A stretch of 64,000 nt of DNA, from NCBI RefSeq assembly GCF_022865105.1, contig NZ_JAKNYM010000002.1, forward strand, positions 343,501 to 407,500, written 5' to 3'. Numbering within the stretch: position 1 is the first letter of the stretch; each line of letters opens with the position of its first letter. Under the pieces are notes generated by a model. It was not told where the DNA came from, searched no databases, and worked only from the letters and a program-made list of their open reading frames with translations. Shown piece after piece: positions 1 to 9,774 of this stretch. The stretch is from Sphingomicrobium astaxanthinifaciens (GTDB taxonomy: Bacteria; Pseudomonadota; Alphaproteobacteria; Sphingomonadales; Sphingomonadaceae). The translations under genes were made by a program, and so were the position numbers.

Positions 1-76
1 GGCGGGCTCGCTCGGCGGGCGCAGCGACAGCCGCAAGCTCGTGCGCAGCGTGCTCTTCACCGACGGCGAGCGCTGA
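1..76 (+). CDS. 3' end of an unrecognised gene
   Basis: Only the last 24 sense codons lie in the window, reading ...SRKLVRSVLFTDGER and a TGA stop at 74-76. The frame is open from the first base and has the usual GC-rich third positions, so it is probably the C-terminus of a real protein. The fragment is too short to assign a family. The alternative is a chance open frame, which cannot be excluded. Confidence 0.4.
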   Translation, partial: AGSLGGRSDSRKLVRSVLFTDGER

Positions 77-90
77 GGCGCGACAACGAA

Positions 91-114
91 AAGGGGCGGC
101 CGCAGCCACCCCTT
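91..114 (-). terminator. Rho-independent terminator
   Basis: Read on the minus strand this is AAGGGG, a GC-rich loop region, CCCCTT and then more T residues. It lies about 20 bases past the stop of the PRC-barrel gene and would end its transcript. The stem is nearly symmetrical, so it may also serve the plus-strand gene that ends at the left edge. Confidence 0.6.
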
Positions 115-136
115 CGTCACGTCGAATGTTTCGCGA

Positions 137-532
137 TCAGATCGTCGGGAAATAGTAGACCCGGACCGAGCGTTCGTAATCGCGGGTCCATTCGTTGTCG
201 TCCCGCGACGAGAAACGCGGCGGACTGTTCTTCTCGAGATCGTCCTTGGACAGCGTCTTGAGGCGATAGCCGCCGATGTTGGTGTCATAGTCGAGCGCGT
301 CCCACGGCAGCGGGGTATAGTCCTCGCCCAGCCCGAACAGGCCGCCCGATCCCATCACGACATAGCGCACCTGGCCATCGTGCTTGGTCAGCATGACCTT
401 CTTCACGGTGCCGAGGCGTTCGCCGTTGCGGTCGAAGACGATGGTGCCCTCGACCTTGTCGGAGGAAATGAGGCTCGCGGTTTCGTCCTTCGTGAGAAGG
501 TCGTCGCGTTCGCGTTCCATGGTGGTCGTCAT
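137..532 (-). CDS. PRC-barrel domain protein
   Basis: A 131-residue cytoplasmic protein with no signal peptide. The central part (about residues 25-95) has the PRC-barrel pattern: VEGTIVFDRNGERLGTVKKV, a return strand VRYVVMGSGG, then PLPWDAL. The C-terminal third is charged and ends in an aromatic tail. PRC-barrel proteins of this size in alphaproteobacteria are small stress-associated proteins of unclear biochemical role. The start is supported by GGGAG about eight bases upstream of the ATG. A minus-strand terminator follows the stop, so it looks monocistronic. The fold is fairly sure; the function is unknown. Confidence 0.8.
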   Translation of the reverse strand: MTTTMERERDDLLTKDETASLISSDKVEGTIVFDRNGERLGTVKKVMLTKHDGQVRYVVMGSGGLFGLGEDYTPLPWDALDYDTNIGGYRLKTLSKDDLEKNSPPRFSSRDDNEWTRDYERSVRVYYFPTI

Positions 533-703
533 GATTTACTCCCTTTTTCTACCCGTCCCGCCCTCAGTGGCAGGACAGGAGAAAAACGAGCGGCGCGGGG
601 GGCGCGATGCCCGGTTCGGGGCGGATGATGCACGGCTTGGCGACGAGCGGGAAAATCCCGCCCGGCCAAGGGCTTGACCGGGGTGGGCGGGGCACTGCCA
701 GGC

Positions 704-1006
704 CTAGCGCGGGGTCATGGGCAGCCCCGCGGCGCGGCCGCAGCGGCGCACGATCGCCTGCCCGCGCTCGGACCGCGCGGCGGCGAGGATCGACAGCCCT
801 TCGGCTTCGAGCCCGTCGACGATGCAGGTGCAGGCCTGCCGCGCCACCGCCGGGCTGGGCGCGTTCTGCGCCAGCGTGCGCTCGCAGCGCATCAGCGAGC
901 GATCGCGGTCATCGCCGAGGCTGCACCCGGCGAGCAGCAGCCCGAGCCCGATCCCCGCCGCGGGGACCATGCCAAGGCGCCATCGCCGTGCAGGTGCGAT
1001 CATCAT
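704..1006 (-). CDS. small lipoprotein, unknown function
   Basis: About 100 residues. The N-terminus MMIAPARRWRLGMVPAAG is a basic, hydrophobic export signal ending in the lipobox LLLAGC with Cys28, so the mature protein should be lipid-anchored in the envelope. The mature part is small and contains a CERTLAQ...ACTCIVDGLEAEG region with several Cys that could form disulfides. This start is chosen because AGGAGGGACC precedes it; the longer open frame upstream is Pro/Arg-rich and unlike coding sequence. The next codon is also ATG, so the start is uncertain by one residue. I recognise no family. Confidence 0.65.
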   Translation of the reverse strand: MMIAPARRWRLGMVPAAGIGLGLLLAGCSLGDDRDRSLMRCERTLAQNAPSPAVARQACTCIVDGLEAEGLSILAAARSERGQAIVRRCGRAAGLPMTPR

Positions 1007-1367
1007 CGGTCCCTCCTCGTCGCGCCGGGCGCGGGAGCGGGCCCGGCGCGCGGCCTTATGCCACGAAACCGCCCCCGGCGCGACGCCCGGTCCGGGCCGG
1101 GGTGCGGGAGGGGGGGTATTGTCCACTTTGTCCACTTGGGGAACTTTTTGCGGCCAAGCCGCTGGAATCGCGAGAATGTAGGATTGCCGCCCGGGGCGCG
1201 TGTGGCGGCGGTTGGCGGGTAGTGCGGAGAAAGAGCCTCGCGGGTGCCCTCGGGGGTGCCGCGCCGACGGTCATACCATGGGCGGGCGGGCGTAGGACAG
1301 CGCGGCGGCGACGCCCCGCGGACGCCGCCTTCTGTCTCGAATGATCGAAGCGATCGGCCGCTGAGCC
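1007..1367. other. intergenic region, no gene seen
   Basis: About 360 bases between two minus-strand genes. The open frames here are Arg/Pro-rich readings of GC-rich DNA with no domain or RBS. It presumably holds the promoter of the small lipoprotein. I see no convincing RNA gene or terminator. Confidence 0.5.
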
Positions 1368-1691
1368 CTAGCCGATGCTGTCGGGTTCGGGGCGGCGGCT
1401 ATCGAGTTTGCCGAAATGGCTACGCAAGAGCCGCTCCATCTTCTCGCCCGCTTCCATGGCGACGCCGTCGACGCTGCCGCCGTCGGCGGTGACCGCCTGC
1501 GGCTGCTGGCCCTCGATGCGGGCTTCCAATGAGGCGGTATAATGCTCGTCGGTTTCCTGGTTCACGTGGAGGACGAGGCGGGTGAGCTGTTCCTCGAAGC
1601 GCGAGAGCGTGCCGCGAATGCCGGTCTCGATGCGCTCGGCGGTGCCCTGGGTAGCCTCGATATTATTGTCGGTGTTGAACATGAACTGCAT
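1368..1691 (-). CDS. hpf: HPF/RaiA-type ribosome-associated factor, short form
   Basis: A 107-residue protein resembling the N-terminal domain of hibernation-promoting factor / RaiA (S30AE family). It shows an N-terminal strand, the helix QGTAERIETGIRGTLSRFEE, a strand LTRLVLHVNQE, and a second helix GEKMERLLRSHFGKL. Such proteins bind the decoding region of the 30S subunit and stabilise idle or dimerised ribosomes in stationary phase. It lacks the C-terminal dimerisation domain of long HPF, so it corresponds to a short form. It stands alone, next to the PRC-barrel and small envelope proteins, in keeping with a stress-response neighbourhood. Confidence 0.75.
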   Translation of the reverse strand: MQFMFNTDNNIEATQGTAERIETGIRGTLSRFEEQLTRLVLHVNQETDEHYTASLEARIEGQQPQAVTADGGSVDGVAMEAGEKMERLLRSHFGKLDSRRPEPDSIG

Positions 1692-1827
1692 GGGTGGGGC
1701 TTTCTACGCTGTCGCCGCATGCCAAGGACGGCGCGGCGGGTATGTGGACAAGAAAACCCCAGCCCGGCAGAAGTTTCGTGGTGTGGACGACGCGGGCGAT
1801 CAGCGGGACCGCCCGCGCCTTTCCAGG

Positions 1828-2721
1828 TCAGAGTTCCCAGACGATCCCGCCGCTGACGCGGTGCTCGAGATAGTCGGCGCTCGGCAGGTTCGAGTTGCGG
1901 TCGGTGATGCGATAGCCGGTCTCGACACGCAGCCCCTTGCCAAGGGGCACGATCAGCTCGGCCTGCCCGCGCAGGCGGTCTTCTTCGCGTATCGCGCCGA
2001 TCGAGGGCGTGATCGCCTCGTAGCTGCGATCGCGATACTGGGCGCCCAGTTCGAGGCGAAGCCCGCCACGCTTGCCGTCGAGCGGCAGCCGTGCGCGGGT
2101 GCCCACGACGAAGCCGTCGAACGAGAAGGCCGGATCGGCGGCGTCTTCATTCTCGATGCGCGCATTGAGCGCGAAATAGCCGGCATTGTCGCTGAAGAAG
2201 CGGAAGATCGAGCCGCCGAACTGGTTGCCGGTGGAATCGCGCTCGTCGCGCAAGTCATAGTCCTTGTCGGCATAGGTGTAGAAGGCGCGGCCGTAGAAAC
2301 CGTCGGCAATGAAGCCCGACACGCTCGGGGTCAGGCTGAACTGGTCGAACAGGCCCTCGCCATCGAGGCGATAATGGCCATAGGCGCCGCGCAGCCCGAG
2401 CTTGGCGCCGCCAAGGGTGGTGGCAAGGCTGACGTCGCCGACATGCGACTGGAGATCGAACTGATCGGCGTCGAGATAGGCGGTCTGGCCGAAGTCGTAG
2501 CCGAATTCGAGTTCGAGCGCGTCACTGTCGACGGCGGTCACTTCGGCATCGGCACCGATACGGAAGCCGACACTCCCGTCGGCGTTGGTGAGATCGACAT
2601 CCTCGACCACCAGTTCGCTGTCGTAGAAGCCCTTGGCTTCGACTTCGAGCGAGAAGGGGTCGGCCTGGGCGGCGGCAGGCAAGAGGAAAGCAGCGCACAG
2701 CGCGCCGGCAAACTTGTTCAT
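1828..2721 (-). CDS. outer-membrane beta-barrel protein
   Basis: 297 residues from the ATG used here. The signal peptide MNKFAGALCAAFLLPAAAQA ends in a typical A-Q-A cleavage site. The rest is alternating polar/hydrophobic strands separated by acidic, Gly-rich turns, as in an outer-membrane barrel of roughly 14 strands, ending in a C-terminal strand GGIVWEL. An upstream in-frame codon would add 18 residues ahead of the signal peptide and is unlikely. It lies 80 bases downstream of the acidic repeat protein on the same strand, so they may share a transcript. The transported substrate, if any, is unknown. Confidence 0.7.
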   Translation of the reverse strand: MNKFAGALCAAFLLPAAAQADPFSLEVEAKGFYDSELVVEDVDLTNADGSVGFRIGADAEVTAVDSDALELEFGYDFGQTAYLDADQFDLQSHVGDVSLATTLGGAKLGLRGAYGHYRLDGEGLFDQFSLTPSVSGFIADGFYGRAFYTYADKDYDLRDERDSTGNQFGGSIFRFFSDNAGYFALNARIENEDAADPAFSFDGFVVGTRARLPLDGKRGGLRLELGAQYRDRSYEAITPSIGAIREEDRLRGQAELIVPLGKGLRVETGYRITDRNSNLPSADYLEHRVSGGIVWEL

Positions 2722-2803
2722 GGCGGGGTCTTTCAAAACCAGGCGCGCCCCTCGGCTGGGAAGGGCGCGCCTCATAGTCGTTCAATATGACGTCCAGAGG
2801 GAC

Positions 2804-3490
2804 TTAGTCGTCCAAATCCTCGGCATCGTCCTCGGCGTCCTCTTCGGCGGCCTCTTCAGCGGCTTCCTCGGCAGCCTCTTCAGCTTCTTCGGCGGCTTCC
2901 TCGGCGGCTTCTTCAGCTTCTTCGGCGGCTTCCTCGGCGGCTTCCTCAGCTTCTTCGGCGGCTTCCTCGGCGGCTTCTTCAGCTTCTTCGGCGGCTTCCT
3001 CGGCAGCCTCTTCGGCTTCTTCGGCGGCTTCCTCGGCGGCCTCTTCGGCTTCTTCAGCGGCTTCCTCGGCGGCCTCTTCAGCCTCTTCGGCCTCGTCTTC
3101 GAGTTCGTCCTCATAATCCTCGGCCTCATCGTCGAGATCCTCGGCGAGATCCTCCTCGATGTCGGCGAGTTCTTCCTCGAGTTCGGCCTGCGCCTCGGCA
3201 AGCTCTTCCTCATATTCGGCGAGCGCCTCGGCATAGTCTTCCTCGGCCTCGGCCACATCCTCGGCACTGGCGGTCGCGTCGGCGAGCACGGCGTCGAGTT
3301 CGGCCCGCGCCTCGGAAAGGTCTTCCTCGATCTCGGCGACTTCCTCGTCATAATCGGCCTGCGCGTCGGCGGCATCGGCCTCATAGTCGGTGACGATGTC
3401 GTCATCGTCGAGGGTGAACGCCGACGCACCGGTGGCGGCGGCGAAGGTCAGGGCACTGGCGGCCGCAAGCAAACGCATTTTCATCATCAT
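2804..3490 (-). CDS. exported, highly acidic Glu/Ala 11-residue-repeat protein
   Basis: About 228 residues. The N-terminus MMMKMRLLAAASALTFAAATGASA is a signal peptide, so the protein is expected in the periplasm or outside. The mature chain is almost entirely Glu, Ala and Asp with no Cys, Trp or Lys. Its first half (EVAEIEEDLSEARAELDAVL and similar) looks like a single long helix or coiled coil. The second half is seven exact copies of EEAEEAAEEAA followed by a very acidic tail. A GGGGAGA box directly precedes three consecutive ATG codons, so the start may be any of 3490, 3487 or 3484. No known family. A divalent-cation-binding or spacer role is possible but is inference. Confidence 0.7.
   Translation of the reverse strand: MMMKMRLLAAASALTFAAATGASAFTLDDDDIVTDYEADAADAQADYDEEVAEIEEDLSEARAELDAVLADATASAEDVAEAEEDYAEALAEYEEELAEAQAELEEELADIEEDLAEDLDDEAEDYEDELEDEAEEAEEAAEEAAEEAEEAAEEAAEEAEEAAEEAAEEAEEAAEEAAEEAEEAAEEAAEEAEEAAEEAAEEAEEAAEEAAEEAAEEDAEDDAEDLDD
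2858..3088 (-). repeat. 33-base tandem repeat, seven coding units
   Basis: Seven in-frame 33-base units encode identical 11-residue blocks EEAEEAAEEAA. At the DNA level the units differ by synonymous changes (GAA/GAG, GCC/GCT), so the protein is more conserved than the DNA. Unit number could change by slippage or recombination without shifting the frame. Confidence 0.9.
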
Positions 3491-3676
3491 TCTCCCCAAG
3501 AGCCGTTCGCGTGGCGCATCGAATCGCGGACGAACGGCTGTCCCGAATTTGCCGGGACAATCAGTAGCTTGAACAGCGACCCGACAAAGAGCCGGGTAAA
3601 GACTTAACGATGAAGCGAGCCTTATTGGGGGCGAGCCGTTGACGGCATGTCCCGTTAACGGACCGCCCCCGAGGCG

Positions 3677-5836
<2,160 letters not shown>

Positions 5837-5882
5837 CTAGGGTGACGCCCGAGAGAATGAGAACCGGTCGCAGGAGAGAAGC

Positions 5883-7919
5883 TTGACCAAGATCCGTCTT
5901 ACCGCCGCTGCCGCGCTTGGCGCGGTGATCGTCGCCACCCCGGCGCTCGCCCGTCCGATGACGCCCGAGGACGTCGCCCGCCTCCAGTCAGTCGGCGCGA
6001 TCGCCGTGTCGCCCGACGGCGAGGTCGCCTACAATGTCGGCGGGGCGCCCGATATCCTCGCGGGCGAGGACAATGGCGCCTATGACGGCACGCTGATGGT
6101 GGCGACCGCGCCGGGCGAGGCGAAGGCCTACCTGCCCGCCGGGATGAGTGCGGGCAATCTCGCTTTCTCCCCCGACGGCGATTGGCTCGCCTTCACCCAC
6201 AAGGCCGAGGCCGACGAGGAGACGGCTGTCTGGGCAGTGCCGCTCGACGGCGGTGCCTATCGCAAGATCGCCGCGGTCGAGGGCACCAGCGTGCGCAGCT
6301 ACGCCTTCGGCCCCGATGGCAGCACGATCTACATGCTCGTGGGGCCGGGCGAGGACAGCCAGCGCGAGAAGGAATCGAAGGCGGGCTTCAACGCCATCGT
6401 CTATGAAGAGGAAAATCGCGCCGCGCGGCTGTTCCGCGCCAAGCTGATGGACGACGGGATCGACGAGGAACCGGTCGCGATCGCGATCCCCGGCTTCGTC
6501 AACAATTTCGACATCGCCGACAACGGCCGCTTCGCGATCGTCGGCACCCAGCCGACCCCGCAGGTCGACGACACCTATGTCAGCCAGCGGATCAACATCA
6601 TCGACCTGGCGAGCGGCGATCTCACCGTGGTCGCCACCCCGGGCAAGATCGGCGATGTCGAGATCGCCCCCGACGGGCGGACGCTGAGCCTCATCGCCGG
6701 GGTCGACATGAACGACCCGGCGGCCACGACGCTGCACCTCGTCGACGTCGCCACCGGCGACTATCGCGCGCTCAACGCGGGCGCGCCCGAGGCCGCGGTC
6801 GATGCCGAATATCTCGCCAATGGCGACCTTGCCGCGGTCATCCACCAGGGGGTCGACAGCCTGCTGCGCATCTATGGCCCCAATGGCGCGGTCAAGCGCG
6901 AGGTGGCGGCCGACGGGCTGGCATTGTCGGGGGTCGAGGCCGAGGGCTCGACCATCGTGGTGCGTGCCTCGGCGCCGACCCACCCGAGCGAGCTGTTCAG
7001 CCTGTCGCGCAACAGCTTCACCCGCTGGACCAGCTCGAACGACTGGCTCGGCGAGATCGATTTCGGCGCGCAGCGCGCCTACACCTATACCGCGCGCGAC
7101 GGGCAGCAGATCGAAGGCGTGCTGGTCGAGCCGGTCGGCGGCGCACCCGCGGGCGGCGCCCCGCTGATCCTCGATGTCCACGGCGGCCCCGAGGCGCATG
7201 AATCGAACGGCTGGGTGACCAATTACGGGGGGCCGGGGCAGGTTGCCGCGGGGCAGGGCTATGCCGTGTTCCTGCCCAACTATCGCGGCTCGACCGGCTA
7301 CGGCACGGCCTTTTCGAAGCAGCACCAGGGCAATTATACCGACCCCGAGTTCACCGACCTCGTCGATGCCAAGCGCGCGCTCGTCGCCGACGGCATCGCC
7401 GACCCCGAGCGCACCGGTATCACCGGGGGCAGCTACGGCGGCTATGCCAGCGCCTGGGGCGCGACCGCCCTGTCGGACGAGTTCGCCGCGGCGGTGATGT
7501 TCGTGGGCATCTCGAACCAGATCTCCAAGTTCGGGACCACCGACATCCCCTACGAGATGTACAACGTCCACTCGCGCGCCTGGCCGTGGGACGATTGGCA
7601 GAAGATGCTCGAGGTCTCGCCGATCTACCATGTCGACAAGGCCGAGACGCCGATCCTGATCATGCACGGCGAGGAGGACACGCGCGTGTCGCCCTCGCAG
7701 AGCTACGAGCTCTATCGCTCGATCAAGGTGCGCAAGCCCGACACCCCGGTGCGGCTCGTCCTCTACCCGGGCGAGGGGCATGGCAACCGGCTGGCGGCGG
7801 CCAAGTACGACTACAACCTGCGCATGATGCGCTGGTTCGACACCTATCTGAAGACGGGTGATCGCGACGCGCCGCTTCCCGGTCCGCGGGTCGAGCTGCC
7901 CGAGAGCATGTTCGAATAG
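5883..7919 (+). CDS. S9 family prolyl-oligopeptidase-type peptidase
   Basis: 678 residues, exported: the signal peptide TAAAALGAVIVATPALA ends near residue 23. The first 400 residues have WD40-like beta-propeller repeats (AFSPDGDWLAFTHK, YAFGPDGSTIYML). The C-terminal alpha/beta-hydrolase domain carries the serine peptidase triad: Ser517 in GGSYGGY, Asp599 in HGEEDTRV and His633 in GEGHGN, with the oxyanion-hole motif DVHGGPE. It resembles acylaminoacyl / dipeptidyl peptidases that degrade short peptides in the periplasm. A TTG start is used because AGGAG lies six bases before it and the signal peptide begins right there. A terminator follows the stop. Confidence 0.93.
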   Translation: MTKIRLTAAAALGAVIVATPALARPMTPEDVARLQSVGAIAVSPDGEVAYNVGGAPDILAGEDNGAYDGTLMVATAPGEAKAYLPAGMSAGNLAFSPDGDWLAFTHKAEADEETAVWAVPLDGGAYRKIAAVEGTSVRSYAFGPDGSTIYMLVGPGEDSQREKESKAGFNAIVYEEENRAARLFRAKLMDDGIDEEPVAIAIPGFVNNFDIADNGRFAIVGTQPTPQVDDTYVSQRINIIDLASGDLTVVATPGKIGDVEIAPDGRTLSLIAGVDMNDPAATTLHLVDVATGDYRALNAGAPEAAVDAEYLANGDLAAVIHQGVDSLLRIYGPNGAVKREVAADGLALSGVEAEGSTIVVRASAPTHPSELFSLSRNSFTRWTSSNDWLGEIDFGAQRAYTYTARDGQQIEGVLVEPVGGAPAGGAPLILDVHGGPEAHESNGWVTNYGGPGQVAAGQGYAVFLPNYRGSTGYGTAFSKQHQGNYTDPEFTDLVDAKRALVADGIADPERTGITGGSYGGYASAWGATALSDEFAAAVMFVGISNQISKFGTTDIPYEMYNVHSRAWPWDDWQKMLEVSPIYHVDKAETPILIMHGEEDTRVSPSQSYELYRSIKVRKPDTPVRLVLYPGEGHGNRLAAAKYDYNLRMMRWFDTYLKTGDRDAPLPGPRVELPESMFE

Positions 7920-7937
7920 GACCGGTTCCGACATGAG

Positions 7938-7974
7938 AAAAGGGCGTTTTCCCTAGCGGGAAAGCGCCCTTTTT
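7938..7974 (+). terminator. bidirectional Rho-independent terminator
   Basis: Inverted repeat AAAGGGCG-TTTTCCC / GGGAAAG-CGCCCTTT followed by T residues, between the convergent S9 peptidase and MipA genes. The A-run on the left also makes it a terminator for the minus strand. Confidence 0.88.
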
Positions 7975-7993
7975 GCTGTCGGCCGCGCGGGGC

Positions 7994-8833
7994 CTAGAAG
8001 GTGTAGCCGATCCCGCCGCCGCCGAACCACTGGCTCGCCGACCCGCGGTCGGCAACCAGCGGGCTGTCGGCGGCATCGCCGAGCAGGCGGGTGAAGCTGA
8101 CCAGCCCGAACAGCGCCCAGCCTTTCCGCAGGTCGCCCTCGAGGCTGTAGCCGGTGACGAGCGTGGCGGTGGCGGATTTGAGCCCGCCTTCGGGGTCATA
8201 GGCGGGCAGGAGAACCGGATCGGGGCTCGGCGCGGGGACGCCGAAATAGGTGTCCATATAATCGCCCGCGACCAGATCCATGCTGGCCCCGAGGCTGGCG
8301 AAGGCGCGGCGCGACAAGGGCGTCGAGAAATCGACCGCGGGGGTGATGATGGTGCTGCCATGCGCGCCGTTGACGTCGTGGAGGACGTCGATCCGCGCGG
8401 TGAGCGTGTCATAGGGGTTGGTGAGCTGCTTGAGCTGGACGCCGACGAAGCCCCCCAGCTCGATCGCGGTGCCGGTCTCGGGCAGCAGCGCGACGACCTC
8501 GTCCTCGACGCCGCTGCCGCGCCCGAACCGCAGCCCGGCGATCGGGCCGGCGGTCAGCGAGACCTTCGCCTCGCTGTCGGGGATGACGTCGACATAGAGC
8601 TTGAGCCCGCGGGTGAGCAGCTCGACATCGCCGAGATCGGCGCGAAAGGCGGCGCCGGGGATCAGGCGATAATCGTCCGACCCCTCGTAATCGGGGCCGG
8701 TGAGCAGCCCGACGCCGACGGTGATCGAGCGGTCGGGCACGTCGATCTCGGGGATGCTCGCCGGGGCCTCGGCGACCTGCGCGGCAGCGGGCGCGGCGAG
8801 GAGGGCGAGCGGCAGGAAGGCGAGAGTGCGCAT
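7994..8833 (-). CDS. MipA/OmpV family outer-membrane protein
   Basis: 279 residues. The signal peptide MRTLAFLPLALLAAPAAAQ is followed by the typical MipA/OmpV opening SITVGVGLLTGPDYEGSDDY and then alternating barrel strands, ending in a GGGIGYTF strand with terminal Phe as required for outer-membrane barrel assembly. Family members include scaffold proteins for murein enzymes and adaptive outer-membrane porins; the substrate here is not evident. It is convergent with the S9 peptidase and separated from it by the shared terminator. The family call is firm, the cellular role is not. Confidence 0.88.
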   Translation of the reverse strand: MRTLAFLPLALLAAPAAAQVAEAPASIPEIDVPDRSITVGVGLLTGPDYEGSDDYRLIPGAAFRADLGDVELLTRGLKLYVDVIPDSEAKVSLTAGPIAGLRFGRGSGVEDEVVALLPETGTAIELGGFVGVQLKQLTNPYDTLTARIDVLHDVNGAHGSTIITPAVDFSTPLSRRAFASLGASMDLVAGDYMDTYFGVPAPSPDPVLLPAYDPEGGLKSATATLVTGYSLEGDLRKGWALFGLVSFTRLLGDAADSPLVADRGSASQWFGGGGIGYTF

Positions 8834-9006
8834 GAGGTCCCCTGAAGATGGTTGCAGGGGGTCAAGCGGTCGGGGCTCGTTCCGGTTCCGAAAAAGCGCC
8901 GGCGACTAGAGGCCCTTGCTTCTTGGGGCGCGAGAAGAGGATCGTGATCATGACCCCCGCGCGAGAGCGGGGGCGTCACGGCGCGGTTAACGGGGGTTCT
9001 CGGGCA

Positions 9007-9035
9007 TGAAAAAGGCGGCCACGGGGGGCCGCCTT
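9007..9035 (-). terminator. Rho-independent terminator after fdxA
   Basis: On the minus strand this reads AAGGCGGCC, loop, GGCCGCCTT followed by three more T. It starts about 30 bases downstream of the fdxA stop. Confidence 0.85.
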
Positions 9036-9065
9036 CCAGCACGCTGCCAAGGGCGCGGGCCGGGC

Positions 9066-9404
9066 TCAGTCGCCTTCGCCGGGCTCGGGCGAGAAATATT
9101 TCTCGAACTTGCCTTCCTCGCCCTTGTGCTTGTCGGCGTCGGGCAGCTCGTCCTTCTTGGTGGTGAGGTTGGGCCATTCGGCGCTGAACTTGCTGTTCAC
9201 CTCGAGCCACTGCTCGGTGTCGGGCTCGGTATCGGGGAGGATCGCCTCGGCCGGGCACTCGGGTTCGCACACGCCGCAGTCGATGCATTCGTTGGGATTG
9301 ATGACGAGCATGTTCTCGCCCTCGTAGAAGCAGTCGACCGGACAGACCTCGACGCAGTCGGTATATTTGCATTTGATGCAGGCGTCGGTGACGAGATAGG
9401 TCAT
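9066..9404 (-). CDS. fdxA: ferredoxin FdxA (3Fe-4S/4Fe-4S, seven-iron)
   Basis: A 112-residue electron carrier starting [17 protein letters not shown]. Cluster ligands are visible as [17 protein letters not shown] and [12 protein letters not shown], the arrangement of bacterial seven-iron ferredoxins, followed by the family-specific C-terminal extension beginning [15 protein letters not shown]. The cytoplasmic redox partner is unknown. The start is supported by GGAAGAG upstream; the open frame extends 15 codons further but without RBS or homology. It lies downstream of the S4 and helicase genes with a 110-base gap, so it may have its own promoter. It ends at a strong terminator. Confidence 0.96.
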   Translation of the reverse strand: MTYLVTDACIKCKYTDCVEVCPVDCFYEGENMLVINPNECIDCGVCEPECPAEAILPDTEPDTEQWLEVNSKFSAEWPNLTTKKDELPDADKHKGEEGKFEKYFSPEPGEGD

Positions 9405-9514
9405 GGGGCTCTTCCCTGAAAATGCAGTGGCTGGCCTGTCGGTAGGCAAGCCGGGGGCGGGGCGTCAACGGTCGAGCGCTTGATGCGAGTCGTTATCAGC
9501 TTGCGCAGGCGCCT

Positions 9515-9766
9515 TCAGCCGTCGAGCCGGCGGTAGCAGGCCTCCGCCTCCGAGGGGGGGCCGCGCCGCACCGGCAGGTCGAGGATCTCGATGACGCGCA
9601 CGTCGCCGTGGATCGGCACCGTGAGCACCTGTCCCGGGGCGACCGGGCAGGCCACCTTGTCGACCCGCCGGCGATCGAGCCGGACATGCCCCTCGCCGAT
9701 CAGTTTCTGCGCCCGCCCCCGGGTCCGCACCAGCCGCAGCCGGGTGAGCAACGTATCGAGGCGCAA
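9515..9766 (-). CDS. S4-domain RNA-binding protein, Hsp15-like
   Basis: A compact 83-residue protein that is almost all S4 domain: RLDTLLTRLRLVRTRGRAQK, LIGEGHVRLDRRRVDK and a strand PGQVLTVPIHGDVRVIEIL. This alpha-L fold binds structured RNA; the nearest well-known relative is Hsp15, which handles stalled 50S-nascent-chain complexes. It begins eight bases after the stop of the helicase gene on the same strand, so the two are probably cotranscribed and act together on RNA. It is shorter than E. coli Hsp15. Confidence 0.87.
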   Translation of the reverse strand: MRLDTLLTRLRLVRTRGRAQKLIGEGHVRLDRRRVDKVACPVAPGQVLTVPIHGDVRVIEILDLPVRRGPPSEAEACYRRLDG

Positions 9767-9774
9767 GGTGGGGT

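Noticed and set aside
2858-3088. Regular repeats resembling a CRISPR array
   Set aside because: The units are contiguous 33-base coding repeats without spacers and keep one reading frame.
2633-3607. A plus-strand frame encoding Gly/Phe/Leu-rich repeats (GGFLGGFFSFF)
   Set aside because: It is the exact reverse reading of the Glu/Ala repeat gene; the minus frame has a signal peptide and RBS, the plus frame has neither.
5988-7934. A long minus-strand frame opposite the S9 peptidase
   Set aside because: It is a GC-bias shadow: Arg/Asp/Val-rich, no RBS, no domain, and lies across a gene with a full catalytic triad.
9012-9035. Inverted repeat as a possible mobile-element end
   Set aside because: It has the stem, loop and T-run of a terminator right after fdxA, and no transposase lies near.
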